A stretch of DNA of 64,000 nucleotides from assembly GCF_000725885.1 (NCBI RefSeq), contig NZ_JODR01000011.1:1-64000 (forward strand). The letters run 5' to 3'. Under the pieces are notes generated by a model. The model was given only the letters and a program-made list of their open reading frames with translations, was not told the DNA's origin and searched no databases. The translations under genes and the position numbers were made by a program. The stretch comes from Streptomyces albus subsp. albus. Lineage in GTDB: Bacteria > Actinomycetota > Actinomycetes > Streptomycetales > Streptomycetaceae. Shown piece after piece: positions 33,430 to 42,168 of this stretch. How positions within the stretch are numbered: the stretch's first letter is position 1; every line of letters begins with the position of its first letter.

Positions 33430-33747
33430 TTACCGCTCTTCCTTCTCCTGCCCGGCGTCCGGCGGGGGGATCGTCGGGCTGAGGCGGAGCCACAGCAGGA
33501 AGGCCAGCCCGAGGATCAGCATGCCGATGCCGGTCCACAGGTTGATGTTGATGTCCTGCGCCTTCTTGAGGTCCTCGTCGGAGGCGAAGACGCCCGCGAG
33601 GGTCACGATCACGCCGTAGACCACGAAGAGTCCGCCGATGATGCGCCGTACGTCGAAGAGACGGGCGGCGGTCTGGGAGCGGCGCTCCAGCTCCTCGACG
33701 TCCTTGGCCGCCTGCGCGGCGGCGGGGGTGTTGCTCTTGTCGCTCAT
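33430..33747 (-). CDS. Small two-helix membrane protein, symporter-associated (105 aa)
   Basis: A charged N-terminus with helical ELERRSQTAARLFDVRRI is followed by two membrane helices (IIGGLFVVYGVIVTLAGVF and WTGIGMLILGLAFLLWLRLSP) and a Pro-rich charged tail. This is the pattern of the small subunit-like proteins encoded beside sodium/solute symporters. It lies 28 bp after the symporter gene on the same strand and is almost surely in that operon. The ATG at 33747 is chosen over longer frames; TGGGGTT is a weak ribosome-binding site. Its role may be stabilising or modulating the transporter (inference). Confidence 0.82.
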   Translation of the reverse strand: MSDKSNTPAAAQAAKDVEELERRSQTAARLFDVRRIIGGLFVVYGVIVTLAGVFASDEDLKKAQDININLWTGIGMLILGLAFLLWLRLSPTIPPPDAGQEKEER

Positions 33748-33775
33748 TGGGGTTCGGTGTCCTTCGTCTCGGGGC

Positions 33776-35446
33776 TCAGAAGGAGAAGGGGATGTAGCAC
33801 AGGGCGGCCAGGACGACGGCACCCCAGCCCAGCAGCGCCGGCTTGCGGTACCAGGCGTCGTCGCCCTTCTCGGGCAGTTCCGGTTCGCCGGGCGACCGGG
33901 TGCCGTAGACGAGCCCCGCGAGCTGTTCGGCCGGCTTGGGCTTGGTGAACAGCGTGACGACGACCATCACCACGGAGCCGACGACGAAGGCCACGATGGA
34001 GGAGACGAAGTTGGCGCCCTGGTCGCTGGGGATGTCGACGATGCCCTGCTTGTAGAACCAGAAGTAGTTCACCATCGCACCGACGGTGCCGGTCAGCAGC
34101 CCCCAGAAGCCGGCCGCGGGCGTGGTCTTCTTCCAGAACATGCCGATGATGAAGACGACGAACAGCGGCACGTTGAAGAAGGAGAACAGCGTCTGGAGGT
34201 AGTTCATGATGTTGCTGAACGAGGAGGCGATGAACGCCGTCCCCATGCCGACCAGGACGCCGACGACGGTGACCCAGCGTGCCGTGGCCACGTAGTGCTC
34301 GTCGGGCCGGTCCTTCTTGAGGTAGGCCGCGTAGATGTCGTTGGTGAACACCGTGTTGAACGATGAGATGTTCGCCGCCATGCCCGCCATGAACGCCGCC
34401 AGCAGACCGGTCACCGCGACGCCGAGCACGCCGTTGGGCAGCAGGTCCCGCATCAGCACCGGGATGGCGTCGTTGTACTGGAGGCCGTCCTTGTGCTTGC
34501 CCAGCGTGGGCTCCATGACGAGCGCGATCAGTCCGGGGATGACGACGACGGCCGGGATGAGGATCTTCGGGAAGGCCGCGATCAGCGGGGTGCGCTGGGC
34601 GGCGGACAGGTTCTTGGCGGACAGCGCCCGCTGCACCTCGGCGAAGTTGGTCGTCCAGTAGCCGAAGCTCATCACGAAGCCGAGGCCCAGCACGATGGTC
34701 AGCCAGTTGGCGCCCAGCGGGTTGGCCGAGCCGATGCCGGTGCCGTCCCAGGCGGTCATGAAGGCGTCGCCGTTGCGCCCGGAGAGGGTGTCGGTGATGC
34801 CGTCCCAGCCGCCGACCCGCTTGAGGCCGACGACGGTCAGCGGGATCAGCGCCGCGAGGATGACGAAGAACTGGAGCACCTCGGTGTAGATGGCCGAGGA
34901 GAGTCCGCCCAGCGTGATGTAGGCGAGCACGAAGAAGCCCGCGACCACGATGGACACCCACAGCTCCCAGCCCAGCAGTGCCTTGAGGACGAGCGCCAGT
35001 GCGTAGAGGTTGACGCCGGCGATCAGCACCGAGGAGACGGCGAAGATCACCGAGCTGAGCAGATGGGAGGAGGGTCCGAACCTGTGCAGCAGGAACTCGG
35101 GAACGGAGCGGACCTTGGAACCGTAGTAGAACGGCATCATCACCAGGCCGAGGAAGACCATGGCGGGGATGGCGCCGATCCAGTACCAGTGCACGGTGTA
35201 GACGCCGTACTGGGCGCCGTTGGCGGCCATGCCGAGGATCTCGGTGGCGCCGAGGTTGGCGGCCACGAAGGCGAGACCGGTGATCCACGCGGGCAGCGAC
35301 CGGCCGGAGAGGAAGAAGTCCAGGCTGGTCTTCACGCTGCGGCGGGCGGCGAAGCCGATCCCGAGCACGACGGCGAAGTAGATGCCGAGAATTGTGTAAT
35401 CGAGTCCGTTGGTGGGGAGCCGTAGCCCTTCGGCCAGGTGCAACAT
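33776..35446 (-). CDS. Sodium/solute symporter (SSS family), probable galactose/glucose importer (556 aa)
   Basis: About fourteen membrane helices are visible with SSS signatures: FFLSGRSLPAWITGLAFVAANLGATEILGMAANGAQYG near the N-terminus, GGLSSAIYTEVLQFF in the middle and NVPLFVVFIIGMFWKKTTPAAGFWGLL later. Residues in LSSVIFAVSS and GYWTTNFAEVQRALSAKN match the sugar-transporting SGLT subgroup rather than proline/pantothenate types. It is divergent from galT-galE-galK across 292 bp, which supports galactose as substrate. The ATG at 35446 has GCGAG upstream. A small membrane protein gene follows. Confidence 0.92.
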   Translation of the reverse strand: MLHLAEGLRLPTNGLDYTILGIYFAVVLGIGFAARRSVKTSLDFFLSGRSLPAWITGLAFVAANLGATEILGMAANGAQYGVYTVHWYWIGAIPAMVFLGLVMMPFYYGSKVRSVPEFLLHRFGPSSHLLSSVIFAVSSVLIAGVNLYALALVLKALLGWELWVSIVVAGFFVLAYITLGGLSSAIYTEVLQFFVILAALIPLTVVGLKRVGGWDGITDTLSGRNGDAFMTAWDGTGIGSANPLGANWLTIVLGLGFVMSFGYWTTNFAEVQRALSAKNLSAAQRTPLIAAFPKILIPAVVVIPGLIALVMEPTLGKHKDGLQYNDAIPVLMRDLLPNGVLGVAVTGLLAAFMAGMAANISSFNTVFTNDIYAAYLKKDRPDEHYVATARWVTVVGVLVGMGTAFIASSFSNIMNYLQTLFSFFNVPLFVVFIIGMFWKKTTPAAGFWGLLTGTVGAMVNYFWFYKQGIVDIPSDQGANFVSSIVAFVVGSVVMVVVTLFTKPKPAEQLAGLVYGTRSPGEPELPEKGDDAWYRKPALLGWGAVVLAALCYIPFSF

Positions 35447-35535
35447 GGGTCACTCGCTTCATTGCGCGATCGGAACGGACGCGAACGTACCCACAAGTTT
35501 TCGACTTTTGAAAGGACGTGTTGCACAGGTTTGTT

Positions 35536-35550
35536 TGATTGTGATGATTG
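35536..35550. promoter_or_regulatory. Direct-repeat operator candidate between symporter and gal operon
   Basis: TGATTG at 35536-35541 recurs at 35545-35550, nine bases on, inside an AT-rich patch (35490-35570) of the 292-bp divergent spacer. Short direct repeats near one helical turn apart are typical of DeoR-type sugar repressors. No such repressor gene lies in the window, so the match is tentative. Confidence 0.4.
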
Positions 35551-35738
35551 TCGAGTGTCGTTATGGGTGGTTCGCCTGTTTTGCCCGCTCCTGGCATCCG
35601 GGAGGAGGTGCCGTGCGGCACGCCCCGGGACGGAGTGTGCCCCCGAGTGCGGCGCAGCTCGCCCGCGTTGAACATTCTGTTGGCTCATGGTTCCTTGTGT
35701 GCGATTATGTTTGAGGTCAAGGAACGAGGAGCCACCCG

Positions 35739-36860
35739 GTGAAGAAGACCTCAGGCCGCCTTGCCGACGGCCGCGAGATCGTTTATTACGACCTGCGTGA
35801 CGATGTGACCCGCACCGCCGCCGACCCGCGCCCGATGCCGCCCGTGGAGGCGCGGTCCGAGATCCGGCACGACCCGCTGCTGGACGACTGGGTCGGCGTC
35901 ACCGCCCACCGCAACGCGCGCACCTACCATCCGCCGGCCGACGAGTGCCCGCTGTGCCCCTCCCGCGACGGCCGCCACAGTGAGATCCCCGAGGCGGACT
36001 ACGACGTCGTCGTCTTCGAGAACCGGTTCCCCTCCTTCCACGGCGCGCCCGGCGCCGTGCAGCACGCGGACCCCGCCGGGCTCTTCCGGCACGCCCCGGG
36101 CGCCGGCCGCTGCGAGGTCGTCGCCTTCACCGGTGACCACCGGGCCTCCTTCGCCGATCTGGACGAGGAACAGGCCCGGCTCGTCCTCGACGTGTGGACC
36201 GACCGCACCGCCGAACTGTCCGCCACCCCGGGTGTCGAGCAGGTCTACTGCTTCGAGAACCGCGGCGAGGAGATCGGGGTGACCCTCTCCCACCCGCACG
36301 GCCAGATCTACGCCTATCCGTTCACCACGCCGCGCACCGCGCGGATGCTCGACTCCCTGGCCGCCTACGCGGAGCGGACATCGGGCGGCAACCTCTTCGA
36401 CGACCTGGTCGCGGCCGAACGGGCCGCCGGCGAGCGGATCGTCCTCCAGGGCGAGCACTGGACCGCGTTCGTCCCCTACGCCGCCCACTGGCCCTACGAG
36501 GTGCACCTCCACCCCGTCCGGCGGGTGCCCGACCTGCCGGCGCTCGACGAGGCCGCCCGCGCCGAGTTCCCCGCGATATATCTGGAACTGCTGCGCCGTT
36601 TCGACCGCATCTTCGGACCGGACGAGCCGCGCACCCCCTACATCTCCGCCTGGCACCAGGCGCCCTTGGCGAAAGGCGACGGGGCACGGCGGGCGGCCCG
36701 CGAGGAGTTCGCCCTCCATCTGGAGCTTTTCACCATCCGCCGGGCTCCCGGCAAACTGAAGTTCCTCGCGGGTTCCGAGTCCGGCATGAACGTGTTCATC
36801 AACGACGTGCCGCCGGAGGCCGCGGCAGCACGACTGCGAGAGGTGGCCACCCATGGCTAA
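35739..36860 (+). CDS. galT: Galactose-1-phosphate uridylyltransferase GalT
   Basis: GalT swaps UMP between UDP-glucose and galactose-1-phosphate in the Leloir pathway. Metal and catalytic elements are visible: ECPLCPSRDGRHSEIP (zinc Cys pair), VVVFENRFPSF, and GVTLSHPHGQIYAYPF with the active-site HPHGQ. GSESGMNVFINDVPPE closes the fold. At 373 residues it is normal length. GTG at 35739 has GAGGAG 8 nt upstream. Its end overlaps galE by 8 nt. It is the first gene of galT-galE-galK, the S. lividans/coelicolor order. Confidence 0.97.
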   Translation: MKKTSGRLADGREIVYYDLRDDVTRTAADPRPMPPVEARSEIRHDPLLDDWVGVTAHRNARTYHPPADECPLCPSRDGRHSEIPEADYDVVVFENRFPSFHGAPGAVQHADPAGLFRHAPGAGRCEVVAFTGDHRASFADLDEEQARLVLDVWTDRTAELSATPGVEQVYCFENRGEEIGVTLSHPHGQIYAYPFTTPRTARMLDSLAAYAERTSGGNLFDDLVAAERAAGERIVLQGEHWTAFVPYAAHWPYEVHLHPVRRVPDLPALDEAARAEFPAIYLELLRRFDRIFGPDEPRTPYISAWHQAPLAKGDGARRAAREEFALHLELFTIRRAPGKLKFLAGSESGMNVFINDVPPEAAAARLREVATHG

Positions 36861-37839
36861 GTATTTGGTGACCGGCGGGGCCGGGTACGTCGGCAGTGTC
36901 GTGGCGGCACACCTGCTGGAGGCGGGGCACACCGTCACCGTGCTGGACGACCTGGACACCGGTTTCCCCCAGGGGGTTCCCCGGGGCGCCGCGTTCGTCG
37001 AGGGGCGCATCCAGGACGCCGGACGGGTGCTGGACGGCTCGTACGACGGGGTGCTGCACTTCGCCGCGCACTCCAGGGTGGGCGAGTCCGTCGAGCAGCC
37101 GGAGAAGTACTGGCGCAACAACGTCGGCGGCACCGTCGAACTGCTGACGGCCATGCGGCAGGCCGGAGTGCGCAAGCTGGTGTTCTCCTCCACCGCCGCC
37201 GTCTACGGCGAGCCCGGGCGCACCCCCATCACCGAGACCGACCCCGCGGCCCCCACCAGCCCCTACGGCGCCTCCAAACTGGCCGTGGACCACATGATCG
37301 GCGGGGAGTGCCGGGCGCACGGCATGGCCGCCGTCTCCCTGCGCTACTTCAACGTCGCGGGCGCCTACTTCGCCGCGGACGGCACCGCCTTCGGCGAGCG
37401 GCACGACCCCGAGTCGCATCTGATCCCGCTCGTCCTCCAGGTGGCGCAGGGCCGCCGGGAGGCCGTCTCCGTCTTCGGCGACGACTACCCCACCCCCGAC
37501 GGCACCTGTGTGCGCGACTACATCCACGTCGCCGACCTGGCCCGCGCCCATCTGCTGGCCCTGGAGCACGCCGCGCCGGGCGAGCACCTGATCTGCAACC
37601 TGGGCAACGGCAGCGGCTTCTCCGTCCGCGAGGTCGTCGAGACGGTCCGCAAGGTCACCGGGCACGAGATCCCGGAGGTGGTGGCCGGGCGCCGGGGCGG
37701 CGACCCGGCCGTCCTGGTCGCCTCCGCCGAGCGCGCCCGCACCCGGCTGGGCTGGCGCCCCGAACGCAGCGGACTGGCGCAGATCGTCGAGGACGCCTGG
37801 CGGTTCGCCCGGCTGACGGCGGAAGAGGGCCAGGCGTGA
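36853..37839 (+). CDS. galE: UDP-glucose 4-epimerase GalE
   Basis: The extended SDR enzyme interconverts UDP-galactose and UDP-glucose with bound NAD. VTGGAGYVGSVVAAHLL is the Rossmann start, STAAVYGEPG supplies the Ser/Thr, YGASKLAVDHM the Tyr-x-x-x-Lys, and RYFNVAGA and GDDYPTPDGTCVRDYIHV are the sugar-nucleotide signature segments. The ATG lies inside the galT 3' end and the stop overlaps the galK GTG, so all three genes are translationally coupled. Length 328 aa is standard. Confidence 0.97.
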   Translation: MAKYLVTGGAGYVGSVVAAHLLEAGHTVTVLDDLDTGFPQGVPRGAAFVEGRIQDAGRVLDGSYDGVLHFAAHSRVGESVEQPEKYWRNNVGGTVELLTAMRQAGVRKLVFSSTAAVYGEPGRTPITETDPAAPTSPYGASKLAVDHMIGGECRAHGMAAVSLRYFNVAGAYFAADGTAFGERHDPESHLIPLVLQVAQGRREAVSVFGDDYPTPDGTCVRDYIHVADLARAHLLALEHAAPGEHLICNLGNGSGFSVREVVETVRKVTGHEIPEVVAGRRGGDPAVLVASAERARTRLGWRPERSGLAQIVEDAWRFARLTAEEGQA

Positions 37840-38993
37840 CGGGCGACGCGCGGGAGGGGTTCCGCGCGGTCTACGGCGCCGACCCGGAGGGCGTGTGGGC
37901 GGCCCCCGGGCGGGTCAACCTGATCGGCGAACACACGGACTACAACGACGGGTTCGTGATGCCCTTCGCCCTCCCGCACACGGTGCACGCGGCTGCCGCC
38001 CGGCGCACCGACGGCGTCCTTCGGCTGCACTCGGGGGACGTGCCCGGCGCGGCCTACCAGCTGCCCCTGGACGCGCTCGCCCCGGGCGCGGACGGCGGCT
38101 GGGTGGCCTACCCGGCGGGGGTCGTCTGGGCGCTGCGCGAGGCCGGTCTCCCCGTCGGCGGCGCGGACATCCATGTGACCAGCACGGTGCCCACGGGGGC
38201 CGGACTGTCCTCGTCGGCGGCGCTGGAGGTCGCCACCGGGCTCGCGCTGTCCGAGCTGTACGGGCTGGACCTGCCGCGCGACCGGCTGGCGCGGCTGTGC
38301 CAGCGCGCGGAGAACGAGTTCGTCGGCATGCCCTGCGGCATCATGGACCAGATGGCCTCCGCCTGCTGCACGGAGGGCCATGTACTGCACCTGGACGCCC
38401 GCGACCTGACGCGGCGTCAGGTCCCTTTCGACCTGGCCGCCTCCGGCCTGCGGATGCTGGTGGTGGACACCCGCGTCAAGCACACCCTGGCCGACGGGGC
38501 GTACGCCGGACGCCGCCGCGCCTGCGAGGCCGGCGCGGCGGCCCTCGGGGTGCCGTCCCTGCGTCAGGTGGCGTACGAGGACCTGGATACGGCCCTCTCC
38601 CGGCTGGACGCCCGTCTGGACGACCCGCAGGTGCGTGACTGCGTCCGGCACGTCGTCACGGAGAACCGCCGTGTGGAAGAAGTCGTCGCGCTGCTCGACG
38701 CGGGCGAGGTCCGTGCGGTGGGTCCGCTGCTGAGCGCGGGACATGCCTCCCTGCGTGACGATTTCCGCGTCTCCTGCGCCGAGTTGGACCTGGTGGTCGA
38801 CACGGCCCTGGGCGCGGGCGCACTGGGGGCGCGGATGACCGGCGGCGGGTTCGGAGGGTCCGCCGTCGTGCTGGTGGAGGAGTCCGCGACGGAGAAGGTC
38901 GGCGCGGCGGTGACCTCGGCGTTCGAGGCCGCCGGCCATCTGGCGCCGCAGCTGTTCGAGGCGGTGCCGAGCGCGGGCGCACAGCGGCTGTGA
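37836..38993 (+). CDS. galK: Galactokinase GalK
   Basis: GalK phosphorylates galactose at C1. It has the galactokinase signature GRVNLIGEHTDYNDGFVMP, the GHMP ATP loop PTGAGLSSSAALEVA, the catalytic aspartate region GIMDQMAS, and GARMTGGGFGGSAVVLV at the C-terminus. The GTG at 37836 overlaps the galE stop by 4 nt. Length of 385 aa is normal. It ends the galactose operon; no strong terminator hairpin was seen in the first 60 bp downstream. Confidence 0.97.
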   Translation: MTGDAREGFRAVYGADPEGVWAAPGRVNLIGEHTDYNDGFVMPFALPHTVHAAAARRTDGVLRLHSGDVPGAAYQLPLDALAPGADGGWVAYPAGVVWALREAGLPVGGADIHVTSTVPTGAGLSSSAALEVATGLALSELYGLDLPRDRLARLCQRAENEFVGMPCGIMDQMASACCTEGHVLHLDARDLTRRQVPFDLAASGLRMLVVDTRVKHTLADGAYAGRRRACEAGAAALGVPSLRQVAYEDLDTALSRLDARLDDPQVRDCVRHVVTENRRVEEVVALLDAGEVRAVGPLLSAGHASLRDDFRVSCAELDLVVDTALGAGALGARMTGGGFGGSAVVLVEESATEKVGAAVTSAFEAAGHLAPQLFEAVPSAGAQRL

Positions 38994-39358
38994 ACCGCTG
39001 GCGCGGGCGACTGGCCGTTCCGCCGCACGGCGTTCGCGGCACGGGGCGCACGGGCCGGCTGGTGCGAGGCGCACGGAGGGTGTCCGCGCGCTGAGTGTGC
39101 TTCCGTGCGGTGTGAGTGCGCCGCGTACACCCCCTGGGCCGGGTGACGAGTGGCACGATTTTTGTGATTGGCCTTCCACTGTCGCAGCCCGCCCGTACTC
39201 TGAAAGCCAGGTGGCACCGGTGGGGGCCGGTGCTGATCAGGGGGCGAGACAGCCGGGTACGACGCCCAGGGGCGGGATGGACGGTGCGACACGGCGGCGG
39301 CCGTGCCGCCGACGCCTCCCCGCGCACGGGCGCCGTACCCGCACTGCGAGGGGGTGCC
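38994..39358. other. Spacer between galK and LuxR-type regulator
   Basis: No gene supported in 365 bp. An AT-richer stretch at 39148-39200 (CGATTTTTGTGATTGG) is the only promoter-like area for the rightward regulator. GAGGGGG just before 39359 is its ribosome-binding site. Confidence 0.45.
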
Positions 39359-40237
39359 ATGCAACGCATTCGGGTACTGGTGGTCGACGACCACCGGATC
39401 TTCGCCGAGTCCTTGGCCGCCGCGCTCGCGGCCGAGCAGGACGTCGAAGTCGGCGCGGCCGGCAGCGGCGCCGCGGCGCTGCGCCATCTGGAGCGCGCCG
39501 CGGCCGAGGGCCGCCGCTTCGACGTGCTCCTGGTGGACGCGAATCTGGGCGCCCCGCTGAACGGAGCGGCGCAGCCGGGCGCGGCTCCGCCCCGCCCCGG
39601 CGGGGAGAAACCGGTGTCCGCCCCGCCCGCACCCGCTGCCCTGGCGGCCGGGCCGGGCCCCGCACCCGGCAGAGCGCTGGCCGCGCTGGAGGACCCGTCG
39701 GGCACCGCCGTCGGCGCCGTGGCGGGCACGGCGGAGGCACCGGGCGGTTTACCGCTGGTGGCCCGGGTCCGCGCCGACTACCCGCACGTGCGCACCGTGG
39801 TCCTCGCCGAACGTGACGACCCCAGGCACGCCGCCGCCGCGCTCCAGGCCGGCGCGGGCGGCTGGGTCGCCAAGGACTGCTCGCTCTCCCGTCTGCTCCA
39901 GGTCATCCGCGGCGTCCTCAAGGACGAGACACATCTGCCGCCCGCCCTGCTCACCGGCGTCCTCAAGGAACTGACGGCCACCCGCAAGCACCGCACCGAG
40001 AGCGAACGCCTGGTGGAGTCCCTCACCCCGCGCGAGCGGGAGGTGCTGCGCTGCATGGTGGCCGGGCTGGGCCGCAAGGCCGTCGCGGAGCGGCTGTATC
40101 TGTCGCCGCACACGGTGCGCACCCACATGCAGAACGTCCTGGGCAAACTGGGCGTCCACTCGACGCTGGCCGCCGTGGCGCTGGCCCGCCGGGCCGGTGT
40201 GGGTCCCGTGGAACTGGAGCCGGCCGGGGCACGCTGA
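39359..40237 (+). CDS. NarL/LuxR-type response regulator with an insertion in the receiver domain (292 aa)
   Basis: The receiver starts normally (IRVLVVDDHRIFAESLAAAL) and keeps the phospho-acceptor (VLLVDANLG, Asp60). Then about 65 Ala/Pro/Gly-rich residues (about 65-129) intrude before the receiver resumes at GLPLVARVRADYPHVRTVVL and the conserved lysine in WVAKDCS. The LuxR HTH is complete (LTPREREVLRCMVAGLGRKA, SPHTVRTHMQNVLGKLGVHS). Normal members have about 215-220 residues, so the extra length is the insert. GAGGGGG precedes the ATG. No kinase gene is next to it, so it is an orphan. Confidence 0.9.
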   Translation: MQRIRVLVVDDHRIFAESLAAALAAEQDVEVGAAGSGAAALRHLERAAAEGRRFDVLLVDANLGAPLNGAAQPGAAPPRPGGEKPVSAPPAPAALAAGPGPAPGRALAALEDPSGTAVGAVAGTAEAPGGLPLVARVRADYPHVRTVVLAERDDPRHAAAALQAGAGGWVAKDCSLSRLLQVIRGVLKDETHLPPALLTGVLKELTATRKHRTESERLVESLTPREREVLRCMVAGLGRKAVAERLYLSPHTVRTHMQNVLGKLGVHSTLAAVALARRAGVGPVELEPAGAR

Positions 40238-40330
40238 GGCACCCCCGCCCTTCGGTCCCACCGTGCGCGCCGCCCACTGCCTATGCTGTGCCGCCCCGGA
40301 TCCGGAGCGCGACAGCGGAGGCGAGCGGCG

Positions 40331-40762
40331 ATGCAGCAGATGACCGAGCAGCAGTGGCGGGAGTTCGTCCTGACGGGGACGCGGACCGGGAAGCTGGCCA
40401 TCACCCGCAAGGACGGCCGCCCGCACGTGACCCCCGTCTGGTTCCTGCTGGACGACGAGGGGCATCTGCTGTTCACCACGGGCAGCGACTCCCTCAAGTG
40501 CAAGGTCCTGCGCCGCGAGCCGCGGTTCGCGCTCTGCGTGGACGACCAGGAGCCGCCGTTCAGCTTCGTGATGCTCGAATGCGTGGCCGCGGAGTTCGTC
40601 GAGGACCTCGACGAGCTGCGCGAGTGGGCCACCCGTATCGGGGGCCGCTACATGGGCGAGGAGCAGGCCGAGGCGTTCGGCAGCCGCAACGCCGTGCCCG
40701 GCGAGTATCTGGTGCGGGCCCGGGTGGAACACGCGATCGCATACGCGGACATCGCGGACTGA
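40331..40762 (+). CDS. PPOX-class F420-dependent oxidoreductase (143 aa)
   Basis: A split-barrel FMN/F420-binding protein: WREFVLTGTRTGKLAITRKD, PHVTPVWFLLDDEGHLLFTT, SLKCKVLRREPRFALCVDDQ and the C-terminal YLVRARVEHAIAY strand are the family's blocks. The HVTPVWF segment is the usual cofactor-contacting strand. These enzymes move hydride between F420H2 and unknown substrates. The ATG at 40331 has GGAGG 9 nt upstream. The gene is convergent with an SDR gene and seems monocistronic, with a small hairpin right after the stop. Confidence 0.88.
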   Translation: MQQMTEQQWREFVLTGTRTGKLAITRKDGRPHVTPVWFLLDDEGHLLFTTGSDSLKCKVLRREPRFALCVDDQEPPFSFVMLECVAAEFVEDLDELREWATRIGGRYMGEEQAEAFGSRNAVPGEYLVRARVEHAIAYADIAD

Positions 40763-40765
40763 GAA

Positions 40766-40781
40766 CCGGCTGGAAAGCCGG
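40766..40781. terminator. Small hairpin between convergent F420 oxidoreductase and SDR genes
   Basis: CCGGCT-GGAA-AGCCGG is a 6-bp stem with a GNRA-type tetraloop, 3 bp after the oxidoreductase stop. Confidence 0.45.
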
Positions 40782-40794
40782 GCTGCCGGGTGGT

Positions 40795-41556
40795 TCACCC
40801 GCCGTGCCGGCCGACGCTCCAGCCGCCGTCCACCACCAGTTCGGTGCCGGTCACGAACGAGGCGTCGTCCGAGAGCAGAAAGGCTATGGCCGCCGCGACC
40901 TCGTCGGGGCGGCCGTGCCGGCCGATGACCGTCTCGTGTGCCGCCTGCCGGCGCTCGTCATCGGGCACCCGGTCCCAGGCGGGTGTCATGACCGGTCCGG
41001 GCAGTACGCAGTTGACCCGTATCCGGGGGCCGTACTCCGCGGCGAGCTGGCGTCCGAGCCCGGTGAGACCGGCCTTGCTCGCGGCGTACGCGGGCCGGCC
41101 CGGCAGTCCGGCCAGGGCCTGGACGCAGGACGTCAGCACGATCGCGCCGGCCCGCCGGTGCAGATCGTCCAGACAGGCCCGCACGCCCAGGAACGCCCCG
41201 GTCAGATTGACCCCCAGCTGCGCCTCCCAGTCGGAGAGCGTGATCGCGTCGGCGGGGCCGCCGCGGATCGTCGCCGCGTTGCACACCAGCCCGTCCACGG
41301 GGCCGAAGCCCTCCCGGGCGGTCGCCACGGCGCGGGCCCAGGCCGGCTCGTCCGTCACGTCACCGCGCACGAACGCCGCCCGGCCGCCCGAGACGGTGAT
41401 CTCCCGTGCGGTACGGCGTGCCCCGGCCTCGTCCTGGTCGAGCAGGACCACGGCCGCCCCCTCGTCCGCCAGCCGGTGCGCCGTCGCGGCGCCGATCCCG
41501 AAGCCGCCTCCGCTGATGACGACCGTACGTGACGCGAACCGTGCAGCCATGGCCAT
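40795..41556 (-). CDS. Short-chain dehydrogenase/reductase (253 aa)
   Basis: Classical SDR of standard length: ISGGGFGIGAATAHRLADEG cofactor loop, LLDQD after the second strand (Asp favouring NAD), CNAATI in place of NAG, TSCVQ catalytic serine, YAASKAGL catalytic Tyr/Lys and the C-terminal TGTELVVDGGWS typical of FabG-like members. ATG at 41556 is preferred: TACGAT (41569-41564) lies exactly 7 nt upstream and no Shine-Dalgarno exists. Substrate is not indicated. Confidence 0.9.
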   Translation of the reverse strand: MAMAARFASRTVVISGGGFGIGAATAHRLADEGAAVVLLDQDEAGARRTAREITVSGGRAAFVRGDVTDEPAWARAVATAREGFGPVDGLVCNAATIRGGPADAITLSDWEAQLGVNLTGAFLGVRACLDDLHRRAGAIVLTSCVQALAGLPGRPAYAASKAGLTGLGRQLAAEYGPRIRVNCVLPGPVMTPAWDRVPDDERRQAAHETVIGRHGRPDEVAAAIAFLLSDDASFVTGTELVVDGGWSVGRHGG

Positions 41557-41638
41557 GAGCGTGATCGTACGGTCCTGCCGGGCGGGCGCACAGGCCGTTG
41601 CGGAACACCGGTCCCGGCGGTCCCGCAGGGGACGGGGA

Positions 41639-42136
41639 TCAGATGGGGATGTTGTCGAAGGGCGCCGTCAGCCGGCGCAGCAGGGAGGCGAGTTCGCCGC
41701 GCTGGCCGGCGGACAGTTCGGCGAGGATGGCGCGCTCCTGGTCGAGCAGGCCGGCCAGGGCGCTGTCGGCGCGGTCCCGGCCCTCCGTGGTGAGCCGCAC
41801 CAGGACGCCGCGCCGGTCGTTGGGGTCGGGTAGCCGCTCGACCAGGCCCTTCTTGGCGAGGCGGTCGATGCGGTTGGTCATCGTCCCCGACGTCACCAGT
41901 GTCTGGGTGAGCAGCTGGCCGGGGGAGAGCTGGTAGGGGGTGCCGGCGCGGCGCAGCGCGGTCAGCACGTCGAACTCCCAGGGCTCCAGATTGTGCTCGG
42001 AGAACGCGATGCGGCGGGCGCGGTCCAGGTGCCGTGCCAGTCTGCTGACCCGGCTGAGCACCTCCAGCGGCTCGACATCGAGGTCAGGGCGCTCCCGGCG
42101 CCAAGCTGCCACCAAACGGTCGACCTCGTCCTCCAT
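41639..42136 (-). CDS. tamR: MarR-family regulator, TamR-like (165 aa)
   Basis: A winged-helix MarR protein: FDVLTALRRAG, SPGQLLTQTLVTSGTMTNRI recognition region, and the wing KKGLVERLPDPNDRRGVLVRL. It has a longer N-terminus with a Trp (AAWRRERPDLD), a mark of the urate/TamR-like MarR subgroup. It is divergent from a trans-aconitate methyltransferase gene with a perfect 18-bp palindrome between, exactly the tamR-tam arrangement described in S. coelicolor, where citrate, aconitate and related acids release the repressor. TACACT lies 6 nt before the ATG, so its mRNA is probably leaderless. Confidence 0.87.
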   Translation of the reverse strand: MEDEVDRLVAAWRRERPDLDVEPLEVLSRVSRLARHLDRARRIAFSEHNLEPWEFDVLTALRRAGTPYQLSPGQLLTQTLVTSGTMTNRIDRLAKKGLVERLPDPNDRRGVLVRLTTEGRDRADSALAGLLDQERAILAELSAGQRGELASLLRRLTAPFDNIPI

Positions 42137-42168
42137 GGGATCAGTGTAGAGGTTGTGTCGACGTGAAG

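Noticed and set aside
35447..35738. Small gene in the symporter/galT spacer
   Set aside because: Short frames there lack ribosome-binding sites and cross the AT-rich promoter region.
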